64,000 nt of DNA from Allodiplogaster sudhausi (taxonomy: Eukaryota; Nematoda; Chromadorea; Rhabditida; Diplogasteridae): positions 3,012,001-3,076,000 of the forward strand of contig CALZFC010000029.1 in assembly GCA_945643635.1 (NCBI GenBank). Reading direction: 5' to 3'. This document shows, piece after piece, positions 22,046-33,275 of the stretch. The notes under the pieces were generated by a model that was not told the origin of the DNA, searched no databases, and saw only the letters and a list, made by a program, of their open reading frames with translations. Made by a program: the position numbers and the translations under genes. Every line of letters begins with the position of its first letter. Within the stretch, counting starts at the first letter, position 1.

Positions 22046-22851
22046 GAAAGAGGAACAGACCAAGGATGTTTCCTGGCCAATATCCTCTTGAAATGCAAGT
22101 GGTAGAGTGCCAGCGCAATTGTGAGCACTTTGGATTTACTGTGCACCATTGTCAAAGTCATCTGTACGAAATGTAAAAAAATAAGACAATACATATATCC
22201 TAAACTCATTAGATGGCTACTTTAGTTGTGGAAGTTGCATATTTACTTTTTGTTCGCGCTTAGAATAACGCGGTAAACTTTACTCCGGCGAATGCTTTCG
22301 CGCCCGTTTAATAATTGGTGTTTGAAAAAACCAACCCTTCTAAAATTCTTACAGTATTCGGGAGGGTGGAATTTTTTGGAACGCTGTGATTGTGTTGGAT
22401 GTGTTCGAAATGGCAGCACTGCGCTTCCATTCCTTTTTATGTCTCTCTCTCTCTCAATCTGTTCTACACTCTTTCTCTCTGAGTGAACAATCGATGGCAT
22501 TCATATCATTTCGTGCCCTCTTTCTTTGCCACGCTTGGCATGGAGGGGGAGGGTGGCATAGCCATGATCATGAGCTCAAAGAACGATCGCGGGTGGAAAA
22601 TGCACCGTAATCCCGATCAAAAACTGTTAATATTTAACAAACTATTAGCCGATTGCTGAACACTGTTCTATATCGATTAAAGTAATTTTTGACTCAATTT
22701 TAATTTCTTTGGTCTATTTTTGGGACATCGTTCTTCTCCAGGGAACGTTCAAAAATTCTTCTGTTAATAAGCAATTTTTACAAACATTTATAAATTATGT
22801 GAATTAATCATTAAATTTAAATTAAAACTTCCTAAATGTGCCCTCTTGCAG
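22046..22851. other. Spacer between the array and the stand-alone MATH copy
   Basis: No domain is recognised. It includes a short CT tract near 22440-22485. The last 60 bases are AT-rich and end in a good acceptor (ccctcttgcag), so at least the end is intron or 5' flank of the next copy. Confidence 0.5.
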
Positions 22852-23475
22852 AAACCATGGGCTATGATACGATTCTTCTGGACGTGCCGAAGCGGACCGA
22901 GCTGAAGGAGCAAGTCAAGTCGCCAGAAATCTATATTGCCGGTCTGCCTTGGTACGTGTCTTTTGAAGAAAACACTTGCTTCACTCAGGTAATTTGGCTT
23001 GTGTGCGTTGTTATGTGGTTTATCGAACGATTCTCATACATTTATATTTTTTCAATTTCTTTACTGCGCTTGTGACCTAAATCCGTATCAAAATCACGAT
23101 TACAGGTTCTTGGCTGTGAACTCTGAATGCTCAGAGGGGACAAAATATGTGAAGAAGTTGGTCGTCAATATTCATTGCAACTCGGGAAGCGAAGATACTA
23201 ATTGGAGCTGCAACTGCATTATAACTTTCGCTCTTCTGGCGCAAAAGGCCGATCATAAGCCGTATTACATGACGGTTCGTAAGCTTTCGAGAGTCATGCG
23301 TTCTTATTCTCTTTTTCAGTACTCTTTTACATACAAATTCAACGAAAGCACCAAAAGATGCTTTTTAATGGACTGGTACGACGTCCTCAACCCGGAAAAT
23401 GGTTTCATCAAAGCTGATGGTGGAATTGTCATCGAGGCTTCGATCACCGTCAAGGATGTCGTGAAAGGTAATTAG
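22852..23475 (+). CDS. Stand-alone USP7-like MATH domain gene copy
   Basis: Three exons are legible: 22852-22951, 23106-23274 and 23320-23475, stop TAG at 23473-23475. Splice sites and phases match those of unit 11, including a 45-base second intron starting gttcgt. The peptide has the same landmarks: LKEQVKSPEIYIAGLPW, SEDTNWSC, then WYDVLNPENGFIKADGG. It ends VKGN. It is clearly diverged from the array units, especially in the first residues (MGYDTILLDVPKR), and the frame is intact. It could be the ancestral single-domain form or an older duplicate. No catalytic domain follows. An upstream exon may exist, because the first exon begins with two bases of a split codon just before the ATG. Confidence 0.75.
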
Positions 23476-24719
23476 GAATCCACGAAAGAGGAACAAAATA
23501 AGTGTGACACGAAAAAAACATTTGTGATATATTGCAAATATTGCTTAACAATTAGGATACAAAGATACGAAATTATTCATTATAATTGAGATTGTGACTC
23601 GTGAAAACAATCAATAAAAAATTACAAAAGTAACAATAAGCTTTCGTTTTGGATAAGGAGTTACGAACCTGTTAGTAGCTACGGCCCCGTTAAGGAGCTA
23701 ATTCCCTTGTTGTTGGGGCTGGGGGATTCTTCGTCACCCACTTATTCATTTCTGGTAGATAGAATTGAGATTACTGGATTAACAGAATGAGTGTTAGCTG
23801 TTTTCATCTCATCTTTGGGCCGTAGAAGGCCACGAATCTTGCCTCGTTGTCGAAAAAAAGATATCTCGATTGGAATGAGGCCACTTCAAAGTAACCTTGT
23901 ACGGGTGTGGGTTTATTCACTGACAATATATTTGCTAAATAAAAAATTTATTCTACATTTCTTAAGCAAAAAAAAAATTGAAAGCACTAAAGCAAGGAGG
24001 ATTTATAAGGGGCGAGCAGCGTCTAGTAGTCGCCTCACACCAGTGCTACCCTAGTTGGAAAGAGCATGGTGAACTGAACCAGCCGCCCATTCAATCTGTC
24101 TAATGTTTGAAACATGTTGGGAACCCTTGTTCGCAACATTGGCGTTGTTCTCACAGGTTGGGAACAAGCTGGCAACACCTCGAGCTCATTACATTCAAAC
24201 AAATCTCTTTAAATGTTTTGTCGGCTTGGGAATTATAGGATTCCCATTGAAAATTAAGGCGTCCCATGAAAAAATTAGGCGTCCCATGGCAAAAAAATGC
24301 GTCCCATTGAATTTTAGACATCCCATGCAATTTAAGGCGTTCCGAACACTTTTTCTCTTTTTCTTGTCGATGCAATTTGAGGAGGAAAGAGTACTCCCAA
24401 GTAGAGATAGTAAATGTACCAAAAATGTTGGATCGTCTAAGCCAGTAGGGCCCAAGAGACACTAAAATAGAGCCGAGTTGGTTAGCAGCAGAGTCTCTGC
24501 ACTGTGCCATTTCGTCTCTGACGAGCCAAACATCATCATAGCAGCTTTTGTTCGTCACAACCTGCGTTTCCATCTTTCCATTATGCAGGACAAGAAACCT
24601 TCGTGGCCAAAACATGCTTGCCCCAAAAAATTAAAAAAATCCCTTTTTTGAGCACAGAAAAAAAATTGTTTGTGCAAAAAAAACTATTCCCGCAACTCGC
24701 GCTGAACAAAGAAGATTGA
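23476..24719. other. No gene recognised
   Basis: AT-rich sequence with a possible polyadenylation signal AATAAA near 23613 for the preceding gene. From about 24240 to 24330 a short phrase (GGCGTCCCATG) is repeated with variation several times. No conserved domain is seen. Confidence 0.5.
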
Positions 24720-24869
24720 TTTATAATAAAACATCTTATAATTGGAAATTCATTGAAAGGGGTTCATCTTGTACCAAATTTCATCCTCTTTCTTATGATG
24801 TATGTTTGGACATGCAAAAATGTTTTTGAAGTAGTTTTTTAAGCCTTCTAATTATACAGAACGTAATTT

Positions 24870-24907
<38 letters not shown>

Positions 24908-25543
24908 TAAACTTTTCAATAAAACTATGTACGTAACATTTGAAGATCTCCGTAAGAACTCTTAGATGATATGCTAACGAGTTTGTAATATTAACATTGA
25001 GCGAAGTTATGGATCGATGAATGCGCTTGTACGGTGCCTCGGCGGCTGAAAATGCGCCATTTTGACTTACTCTCGCGCATTTTTCGCGTGCTACCGTGCC
25101 TTTCCGGAAAGACGTTCACTTTACGAATAATTATTTTAGAGGTAATAAACCACACTCTTTCACGTGGTTGGCTCGCTTTTATAACATAGGGGGTTTAAGT
25201 GCACGAAATGGAACCCTCAAAACATATTTTTGCCAAACTGACCCCTATAATGAAGATTTCAGAAAACCGTTTCTATGGTTGTTTTGTGCCCTACGTGACA
25301 AGGAATCGAACAAATGTTTCAAAATTGAGATTGGTCACCAATGAACGGAGTTACGCTCATTTGAATATTTTTGGTATATCAGGGTGTACTGTAGACATAC
25401 TTGAGAAAAAATTTTTCTGAAAACGTTTTTGTTAAGCCATTTAGGTCCTACACACGCTGTATTAAGGAAATTAGGATCAAAGGGTACTTTTGTTCCCTGT
25501 CCTCTTACCATGGTTCATGGTCGAGTCTCTCAGATTGGCTCTC
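24720..25543. mobile_element. Half of a TTAA foldback element (3' arm only)
   Basis: The sequence matches the 3' arm of the complete foldback at 55674-57390, including the interior (AAAGGGGTTCATCTTGTA), the segment GTGCCTTTCCGGAAAGAC and the terminus GTCTCTCAGATTGGCTCTC followed by TTAA at 25544-25547. No matching 5' arm is present to its left, so the copy is truncated or solo. An AT microsatellite (24876-24903) lies inside. Confidence 0.7.
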
Positions 25544-25860
25544 TTAAAGGAAGTCTCCGGCGAATAATTAACATATCGGGTTTTAAGCATGGATCAGTTC
25601 GTCTCATCGTAAAACTTAGATAGAGAAAGTTTGAATGAATTTCATCTTATCGTCCCCGAATTATAGTCATTTTAAATCTTACGGGTAGAGAATTAACTAC
25701 TGTAGATTTTAGCACCCTCCTATTTTGCATCGCTCGATCGCCGGCTATTTTGAAAAAAAATTATGCGTGTATAGCAAAACCGGGAAACAGCGCAATCTTC
25801 TTGGAAGTGTGCATATCGAGAAGCAACCGACATTGGCCGGACTTTTCTCAACATGTCAGC

Positions 25861-26653
25861 AAAGTGCGGAAAAAATCCCCTTTAACCTAGCTATCTGGCT
25901 TCATTCGCGATATTGGTTGAAGTGGCTCATAGCATCTTATTCACCACGTCCTGACACACAAAAAGACGCCGTAGCTATTTTAAATTCTTGTATATTCACT
26001 ATTAATAGAAACTATTTTGCCTCTATGTGCGCGAGACAGAAATGTGGCTGTACTCAGAACGATATGGAAGGCTACACCTAAATAAGCATTCTATATGAAA
26101 GCCAAGACTTTTTTGTGCAGAATATACTTCTTTAAGACAGACTGTAAGCTTCGCTACGAATCGAAAAGCAACACGAAGTCGAGAAAACACAATGGATATT
26201 CACCAATTCACCGCGTTCACCGCGAATATTCACCGTGCGAATTGGATTATTCGAATGATGCTCAATTCGAATATTCCAATTCACACGGTGAATTGGTGAA
26301 TATCCATTGTATTTTCTCGAGTTTGTGTTGCTTTTCGATTCGTAGCGAAACTGACAGGCTGTCTTAAAGAAGTATATTCTGCACAAAAAAGTCTGGGCTT
26401 TCACATAGAATGGCCATTTAAGTGTATTCTTCCATATTTTCCTGACTACGGCCACTTTTCTGTCGCTGGCGCACAAAGGCAAAAAGGGTTTCTGCCAAAA
26501 ATAATAGTAAAGATCCAAGAATTTATAAAGCTACAGAATCTTTTTTGTGTGTCAGGACGTGGTGAATAAGATGTTATGTACCACTTCAACCAATATCTCG
26601 AATGAAGCCAGATAGCTAGGTTAAAGGGGATTTTCCGGGCAGGCCGCACTTTA
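25861..26653. repeat. Long palindrome interrupted at its centre
   Basis: The left arm (about 25861-26131) is the imperfect reverse complement of the right arm (about 26368-26653), for example CCCCTTTAACCTAGCTATCTG at left and its complement at right. The arms meet at a smaller element (26136-26363) inserted exactly in the middle. No gene is seen; the open frames on both strands are mirror images of the arms. Confidence 0.8.
26136..26363. mobile_element. 228-bp TTAA-flanked inverted-repeat MITE
   Basis: TTAA at 26132-26135 and 26364-26367 bounds inverted arms of about 90 bases (GACAG(A/C)CTGT ... TTCGCTACGAATCG ... GGATATTCACCAATTCACCG). It sits at the dyad centre of the larger palindrome, where CTTCTTTAAAGAAG would have provided a TTAA target. 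The termini resemble those of the larger elements at 31236-34452 and 47183-47948. Confidence 0.8.
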
Positions 26654-27805
26654 AGTACGCTGTTCAAGCAGACATATCGATGCTTTCCCGTAGCCCAATT
26701 CGGCAAGTAGATAGTATTTTACGCGTAGAAAAGACTGGGCTTTCATGTGGCCTAGGTAATTAGGATCAAGTCTCTCATATTGGATCTCTTACTCTGAAAT
26801 AAAACTCCCACGAGGAAATGTGGCTTAGTTACTCAACCAGCGAAAACTTATGACAAAAATAATTCATGACAAAATAAAACGTCAAAAATTTAGCCTTTCG
26901 AAAGAAATCCTACTGTGAGATACTTTTTATTAAGCATTCGATGAGCAATCAGATGAAAAAAGAAAACTTATTTTAAATCGGATATTCAATATTTGAGCAC
27001 TCATAAAGGTATTGCTTGAAATAAAAATTTTATAAAAATAAAATTGGCAGAGAACACCACTGAACTGGCAGTCCAAAGCGAGGAGAATGCCCCACTTCTC
27101 TCTGGCGGAGGGAGAACTTCTTTCGATGAGGTTAGACTTTATAAAAATGTCGCTTCATACATGCAAAACGAAACTTTTAAATTATCGATCATTGTCTGAA
27201 AACTATTGACTTGAGAATAGTGCCTTCGAAGAAGATTGCTTATTTTGATTACGTAAGGAGAGAGTATGGGGAGAGTGGTAGTGAGAGAGAAAGCGAGACC
27301 GAGAAATTGATGGAGAGTCGAACAGAGTTAGCTTTTTATCACATCCCAACCCAGACCACAGCATTATTGTCTCATAATCATGTATGGATCACATTCAGCG
27401 TCTATGGTGAAGACGAGGAGAATAAGAAATTAATTTTTCATATTATTTTGGCATATTTTTGTTCACATCTAAAGTCATAAGTCGCAGGTTCGAAGTCGCA
27501 ATTAGATTAGATTAAATAAAAAGCAGAAGCATGTCTGCAATTTCTTACCAAGTGCCGCATGTGCTTGGTGCGTTACAATAAACACTATAAACGTGTCTTG
27601 TGCACGTCAATGTAACACTTGATTTTTTTTCAACTTTGAGTGTACTATTTAAGTCTCTTTTTTATTTGGTTATTCTTAGGAAATAAATATAGAATAATGG
27701 TATAAAAAATGTCAAGAAATATTTCTTTGCGCAGATGTGCTGATGCAAAATAAAATTCAAGTTCCTGAATATTTCTTTAATTACTATTATTCTTTATCCT
27801 TTCAG
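26654..27805. other. No gene recognised; probable intron before 27806
   Basis: AT-rich DNA. The only longer frame (27211-27480) has low-complexity SERESETEK sequence and no recognisable domain. The end of the stretch is a pyrimidine-rich splice acceptor (tctttatcctttcag). Confidence 0.45.
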
Positions 27806-28060
27806 GTGCTGTTTTGGGGTGTGGCCATTTTCGTTGTGATCTTTTCCGGAGCGGTCATTTCCGGAGCAGAAATTTCCGGAGCGATCGTTTCCGGAGCAGT
27901 CATTTCCGGAACAGTCATTTTCGGAGCTGTCATTTCCGGAGCGGTCATTTCTGGAGCGGCTATTTCCGGAGCGGTCTGTAAAATTTGCACTGATCTTTGG
28001 GTAATTTTATGGCTATTTTATTTTAGTTGCATTATAGAAGATCCATGCGATAACTTTTAG
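27806..28060 (+). CDS. Terminal exon of a hydrophobic G/A/V/I repeat protein (family member 2)
   Basis: After an acceptor (ttatcctttcag) the frame starts V-L-F-W-G-V-A-I, matching V-M-F-W-N-A-A-I of the exon at 1537. It continues with clean five-residue repeats (SGAVI, SGAEI, SGTVI, FGAVI), encoded by 15-base DNA repeats of the type TTTCCGGAGCGGTCA. After about nine repeats there is a Cys (AVCKICTDLW), a hydrophobic segment and the tail EDPCDNF before TAG at 28058-28060. Five-residue spacing with Gly and small residues could form a membrane helix bundle or a pentapeptide-like coil; which one is undetermined. Upstream exons are not identified. Confidence 0.5.
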   Translation: MLFWGVAIFVVIFSGAVISGAEISGAIVSGAVISGTVIFGAVISGAVISGAAISGAVCKICTDLWVILWLFYFSCIIEDPCDNF

Positions 28061-28980
28061 GTGTAAAGTAGATAGATCTTAAAGTCCTTGACAAATTTTT
28101 AAGAAGTATGGTGTAAAGAAGAAGTACGGTGCGATAACTGTTAGTTTTAATTATAATTTAATCTGTTGAAAAATGTAACGTTGGAATGCGCGACAGGAAT
28201 AGAATAGTCTGATATCCTGAAAGGCAAGAATGAACCCGAACAATTTAAGATCGAGTCAAAAATAACTTTATTCGACACAGAAGAGCGTTCAGCAATCCTT
28301 AAATCAAAAAAAGTTAATTTAATCCAGTTACCGATGTAGAAAACCCAACTGTGAAATATGGCATCTTATGTAGGTGTCTTCAACCGTGCATTGGCTTCTT
28401 GATGACTGGTAAAGCCTGGGATGAAAGAAGAATTCCATATAAAAGCCTATTAACTCTCGTTTGAGATAGTCAAAATCGTTTTTGAGTCACGAACCCCTAC
28501 ATAGCAGCACTTTAAGAGAGCCAATCTTAGAGACTGGAGCAGGGGCATGTCGGGAACAAAATTATTTTTTTTGATTTTCTTTTCCTTCTTAAGGCTTAAA
28601 AGGACCTCAAAAACATTCTTTCAAAAAATTATTTTCTTCAGTTTACCATGGATGTGCTCCGAAAACCCAAAAAAAAAAATAATCATAATTTGTTCTTTGG
28701 CATAAAACCCCGATCTTAAAAAACTGAAGCTGATCCCGCTCTTGAGAATAGCACCCTCGGCTCCACAGTCAACAATTAGATTTCCTAAAAGGTCTATTAT
28801 TAGATTACCTTGGAGAGTGTCATTATTAGAGTATACTAAATTATGTTATTTAAAATTTACTTACGGTTTCCAGCTTGTTTATTCTTTCTTGATCTCTATT
28901 GTTTTTGCAGCTTGTTGATTCTTTCTATGTCCATCACTTGCTTTTGCTTTAAATACTTGTCTCGCCCGCCCCCATTACTT
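28061..28980. other. No gene recognised
   Basis: AT-rich DNA. Near 28510 a fragment (TTTAAGAGAGCCAATCTTAGAGAC) resembles the terminus of the TTAA foldbacks, suggesting a degraded copy. Confidence 0.4.
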
Positions 28981-28981
28981 T

Positions 28982-29610
28982 TTGTGCCTTAAAGGAGACC
29001 ATAAGGGGAAAACTCCTGCCACGAAGTCCCTGACGGATTTGGACGGAATGATAAAAAAGTACGGAATAAAGAATCAACAGAAATGCCCCTCGCCTCTCTC
29101 CCCTGAAACTTGTGGTTTGCACCACTGCCAGGTGAGCCTACATGTTAAGAAAAACCCGGCCAATGTTGGTTGCGCGCACCATATGTATGCAATTTATGGG
29201 CATGACCTGGCTGGCCCCAGCGGCCACAGTGTTGCTCTGGCAAAAATTTTGAAAATGGCGGGAAAATAAAATATTCGGGAATTCAAAGTAGAAAACAGTG
29301 TAAATTTCCTCAGGGTATGGAGGTTTTTGTGACTTCGGGACACTTGCAATTGAAGTTTCTAGCACAACCTAAAGCGAAAAAATACAAGACACTATTTATT
29401 CGTCTAGGACCTCCTTTAAAGAGGCTGTCGCTTGAGCTTAAATTATATGGTCCTTGCTGTCTGCGCCTCTCTTACTACCAAATCTACAGTAGTTTTTTGA
29501 GGGCTACGGTGGATTTTGAGGTCCATGGACAGCCTCCTAAAGTTCTCCCTGTTACATTTCTTCGCCCCTTATTTTTGTGTAATTACCAAAAATAAATTTT
29601 GCATGTTAAA
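28982..29610 (+). repeat. Dispersed repeat R, copy 1
   Basis: Sequence here recurs in reverse orientation within VPS4 intron 8 (about 39575-40010) and partly at about 35990-36130. Shared segments include ACCATAAGGG ... CTCCTGCCACGAAGTCCCTGA, AAAAACCCGGCCAATGTTGG and ACACTATTTATTCG. The frames here show no recognised domain, so it is treated as a repeat rather than a gene. Confidence 0.7.
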
Positions 29611-29749
29611 ACATTTTATGCTAAAATTTAAACACAGGGTTGATCTGACAAACTTTTAATCGGAACACGAAAACTACATTAAGAATATTCAAATCTGATA
29701 ACATTCATAAAAAGCTGTCTACATATTGTTAGTCAAATCCTGGCGAGGA

Positions 29750-30551
29750 TCTATTCCAGGCGGCGGCGTAGGCATTCGCGCCATTCTGGCATTGGGGATG
29801 GGGAAGCCGCCTGTAAGTCGGTCAATAACAATATTTTGAAGAACACATGAAGCATGGATGCACTTGGACGCTTAGATTCGAAGAGAGCCGGCGAGAATGC
29901 CGAACCTTGTCTTCAAGATACCGATGGTCTGCTCGACGTGCCTGAGGGCACTGTTGAAGTCCATCGGGATGAATTGGGGGCACGTAGATGAGTCACAAGA
30001 TTAAAAGAGCAAGCAAAACCCTCATCTCCTAACAGCACATAACCATCGGGAATTGAGCCAGATGCCATAGCTTGACCTAATTCAGATTACTGCACGACAA
30101 AGCTGTCATGACAGGAACCGCGCCACTGTGCATTGAGATATACAATTCTACCGTATGCGTCTATTACAATGAGGGCGTTGATTGCACAATATCCCTTCCG
30201 GCAGCGATACTGCCAAGGAGTCGTTGATGGAGTGGCGATTTCAATGATTCCGATTACATCTCAATGACAGAATGATTGAATTTGACACTTTTTAATATTT
30301 CAATTACATTCTTTCTTTGTTAAGAGAAAAGTTTATGTACTTGGAAAAATGCACCGTGTAACGAATGCATCAGCGGCAGATCGGCAGTAGCTCACTGAGT
30401 TGTCTGGAAAACGTATTCGGTCCCTTGAAATAGATGTAAGCCCACGAGTTGTCCTCCAGAAACAGTTGCGGATTGTCGACTCGCAGCAAGCGAAGCAGTC
30501 AGCAAGAGTGTTGAAGGGTGCGCCGGTCAGGAGGCAGCGAATCCCAATCAA
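29750..30551 (-). pseudogene. PIF/Harbinger transposase pseudogene
   Basis: Read on the minus strand, the N-terminal part (30333-30551) encodes LTGAPFNTLADCFACCESTI. It is followed by a DDE region with YRCRKGYCAINALIVIDAYG, then WRGSCHDSFVVQ and GYVLLGDEGFACSFN. These match the core of PIF/Harbinger-type transposases (HARBI1-like): the YRNRKG-like block, a Asp of IDA, the GS-HDS block and the GD of LLGD. An in-frame TAA (plus 30087-30089) and shifts of frame show it is dead. The element ends were not located. Confidence 0.75.
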
Positions 30552-31231
30552 CAGCTAGATAGATCATGAAATCTTTAAATACGACTAACAAGAAAACGCA
30601 ATCTAGTCAGGAATATGTTTCCCATTATACTAATTCCAAACCTGATGAAATGGCGTAATTGCCCAAGCTCCTTGCATTTGAAGATTTAGACTTGTAGAGA
30701 TTAATTGGACTACGAAATCGACATCTGTAGGTGTCAAGCGATAGCGCCTCGCGAAAAGGGCTTCATTGTTAAGGCAGAGTCTGTTGTGCCTTCCTTATGT
30801 AGGGCAGGTTTGGTCTCCGTTGGCGCTGAGGTAGATGAAGAAGATGAAAGGCCATCAATGCATAAACATATGAAACCTTTTTTACAGTGTCTTAAAGCCG
30901 TGAAAAACTACTTCGAAAAAAATTAGAAATGTAAGGCATCAGTTCTTTATCCTCGACGTGGTCATGACCAAAAAACGGTCGTAGCTGTTTTATCGACGAC
31001 GTGTCATTGACCGAACGTAAAATTAATCGCGCGGTTGGTCTTGAAAAAAGTTCGTTTGCTATAGACGCTTCAATTATGGGGCTCAACGCCTGTTGAAATC
31101 ACAGTTCAGGACACTTAATTGAGATAAAGACAAGAAAAGTGACAATATAATAGCCAAAATATTGCTATAAACAACCAAAAATAAAAAAGTGCAATTTTCC
31201 AACCTCACATTTATTGTAGACTTAAAATTGT
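30552..31231. other. No gene recognised; possible rest of the Harbinger element
   Basis: Short frames on both strands (plus 30705-30926; minus 30892-31086) have mixed protein-like composition but no recognised domain. They might be remnants of the second Harbinger protein or of the transposase N-terminus. Confidence 0.3.
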
Positions 31232-32302
31232 TTAAGAGAGGATGTCAGTAAGGCTCGAGCAGGGCCCTATTATGACCTGCCCTAGGAATTTTTGTTCGAA
31301 TTTCTTAACCAATATTGATTATAATATACAACTAGACATGACGAACACAATAGGCTGTATTTCAAAGGTGAAAAAAATTTTCCGCGCGAGACCCAGTACC
31401 GTAATCTTATAAATTCGATTGGTCATAAGTCGCTTCAAACTTATTATTAGACAACCATCGAGCTATCATTGGATAGCTCATTGAACGGGCTTTAATTTTG
31501 ATCTTGGGCGATATTTTCTAAAAATTTGAATTTAGCCCTAAAACACGGCCCTAAAAATTTTCGAAGGAGGTTTTTGGCCAAAATATGCATTTTGTGTTCA
31601 TTTCCACAAAGCATATTCTTAAAGTGCTTGAAATTTGCTACAACATATGTCTTTTTCAGGAAAATTGAAGGAAAAACCGCACTTAGGTTCCTAAGCGCTT
31701 GAACATGATCCTGTGTAAAGTATTACACCGGGCAAGCGCATTCATCGATCCATAACTGCGCTCAATGTCAATATTACAAAATAGTAAGTATATCATCTAA
31801 GAGCTCTCACGGAGTTCTTCAAATGTTACATACATACTTTTGTTGAAAAGTTTTAATTTATAAAGGAAATTTCGTTCTGTTCAATTAGAAGGCTTAAAAA
31901 AGTACTTTAAGAACATTTTCGGCTGTCGAAACATACATAAGAAAGAGGATGAAATTTGGTACAAGATGAACCCCTTTAAATTAAATTTCATGCGTACGAC
32001 CTTTTGTTATAAGCCATAAGAGTAAGATAACAAGGCCTAATGGAAAAAGTGTAGAAAAAAAGGATTGGAATATTCTAATTCGAATAACCTAAAATGTGAA
32101 TTCTTATGCAAAATGATAGCGACGCTACTGGCACTACTTTTATGATTTATACGCACCTATCCAGATTGATAGACCAAGTCGAGAAATGATGAAAACCATT
32201 TTCACTTTTTCCTAAATGGCCTCCGGCGATTTTATATTGATTTTTAAAAATTTGCATAAATTGAGGAGATAGGTTGCTCATAAATATTTTGCCTTTGTCG
32301 GC

Positions 32303-32376
32303 ATCTAGCTGCGTGGCGCAGCGGGTTGCATGCTAGCTTTCAATTTTGAGCGTCACAGGTTCGAACCCCATTCGGT
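32303..32376 (+). ncRNA. tRNA-like sequence with A and B boxes (pseudo-tRNA or SINE head)
   Basis: TGGCGCAGCGGGTTGCATG resembles a tRNA D-arm/A box, and GGTTCGAACCCC is an exact B-box/T-loop motif about 40 bases downstream. The acceptor stem does not pair convincingly, so it is probably a tRNA-derived sequence, not a working tRNA. A related inverted copy lies at about 33205-33275. Confidence 0.45.
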
Positions 32377-33204
32377 TCAAATGTTTTGCTTTATTTTTTA
32401 AAATTTAAATTTTAAATAAGTATTTTCATACCAAAAAAATTTTCTTATTAAAATTGTTCCCACGACTTATTGTTTACGAATCCACAATCACCTAAACAAT
32501 TCGCAAACCAGAAACAATTCTTCTTCCACTTCTGCAACCACATTACAACCCTATTTATACTACTTAACTTTTGGAAAGTAGGTCAGAATTAAAAAATAAT
32601 CTTTATATTCATGTTCTTCACACCAAATAACCCCCCCCCCCCTCCCCCTATAGTGCTTTTGGGGGAAAAACTTTTATCGATATTTTTAGGGCAGGAGTAA
32701 CCTAATAGGCCATAATGGATTCGCAACCATGGGTGAAGTGAACACCTTCCAATGCCCTTATAGACAAGATGAAAGCCCTCGTTACACGAATTTAAAGTGT
32801 ATTCGAACTCTCCTCTCATCGTAATAAAAAATTTTTTCGTATGTACTTCTCCATACTTGAATTCCAAAACTGCAGGAGGTACAGTTGAACTATTCCCACC
32901 CTAGAAGTGGAACTTTAAAAAAAAACTTTTTTCACTGAAATGCATTCCAAGGGGGTTTTCGATACGGGGAATACGAATAGCATATCTATTTGTTATCTTG
33001 CGGTCAGTTTCACGGTAAGTTTGGCAAGGTTATGGAAGTATGATACTCACTTTGCGAGGGTCGTTGAAGCCAGAGCAAGAAATGAATATGATATTCGTTT
33101 TTCCCGTGCCGAAAACCGCCATGGAATGAATTTCAGCGAAAAATTTTTTTTTTCTGAAGTTCGACCTCTGGGGTGGGAATAGAACCCGTAGCAAAAGATT
33201 TCAA

Positions 33205-33275
33205 CCGAATGGGGTTCGAACCTGTGACATTCAAAACCATAAGTGAGCACGCAACCCACTGCGCCCTGCAGGCCT
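33205..33275 (-). ncRNA. Inverted copy of the tRNA-like sequence
   Basis: The reverse complement reads GGCGCAGTGGGTTGCGTGC ... GTCACAGGTTCGAACCCCAT, again A-box and B-box motifs at tRNA spacing. It belongs to the right arm of the foldback and mirrors 32303-32376. Confidence 0.4.

Noticed and set aside
22852..23475. A complete USP7 gene following the MATH domain
   Set aside because: The frame stops at 23475 and no catalytic Cys or His box of a ubiquitin protease is seen in the next several kilobases.
32303..32376. A functional tRNA gene
   Set aside because: A and B boxes are present but the acceptor stem does not pair, and an inverted relative sits in the other arm of the foldback.
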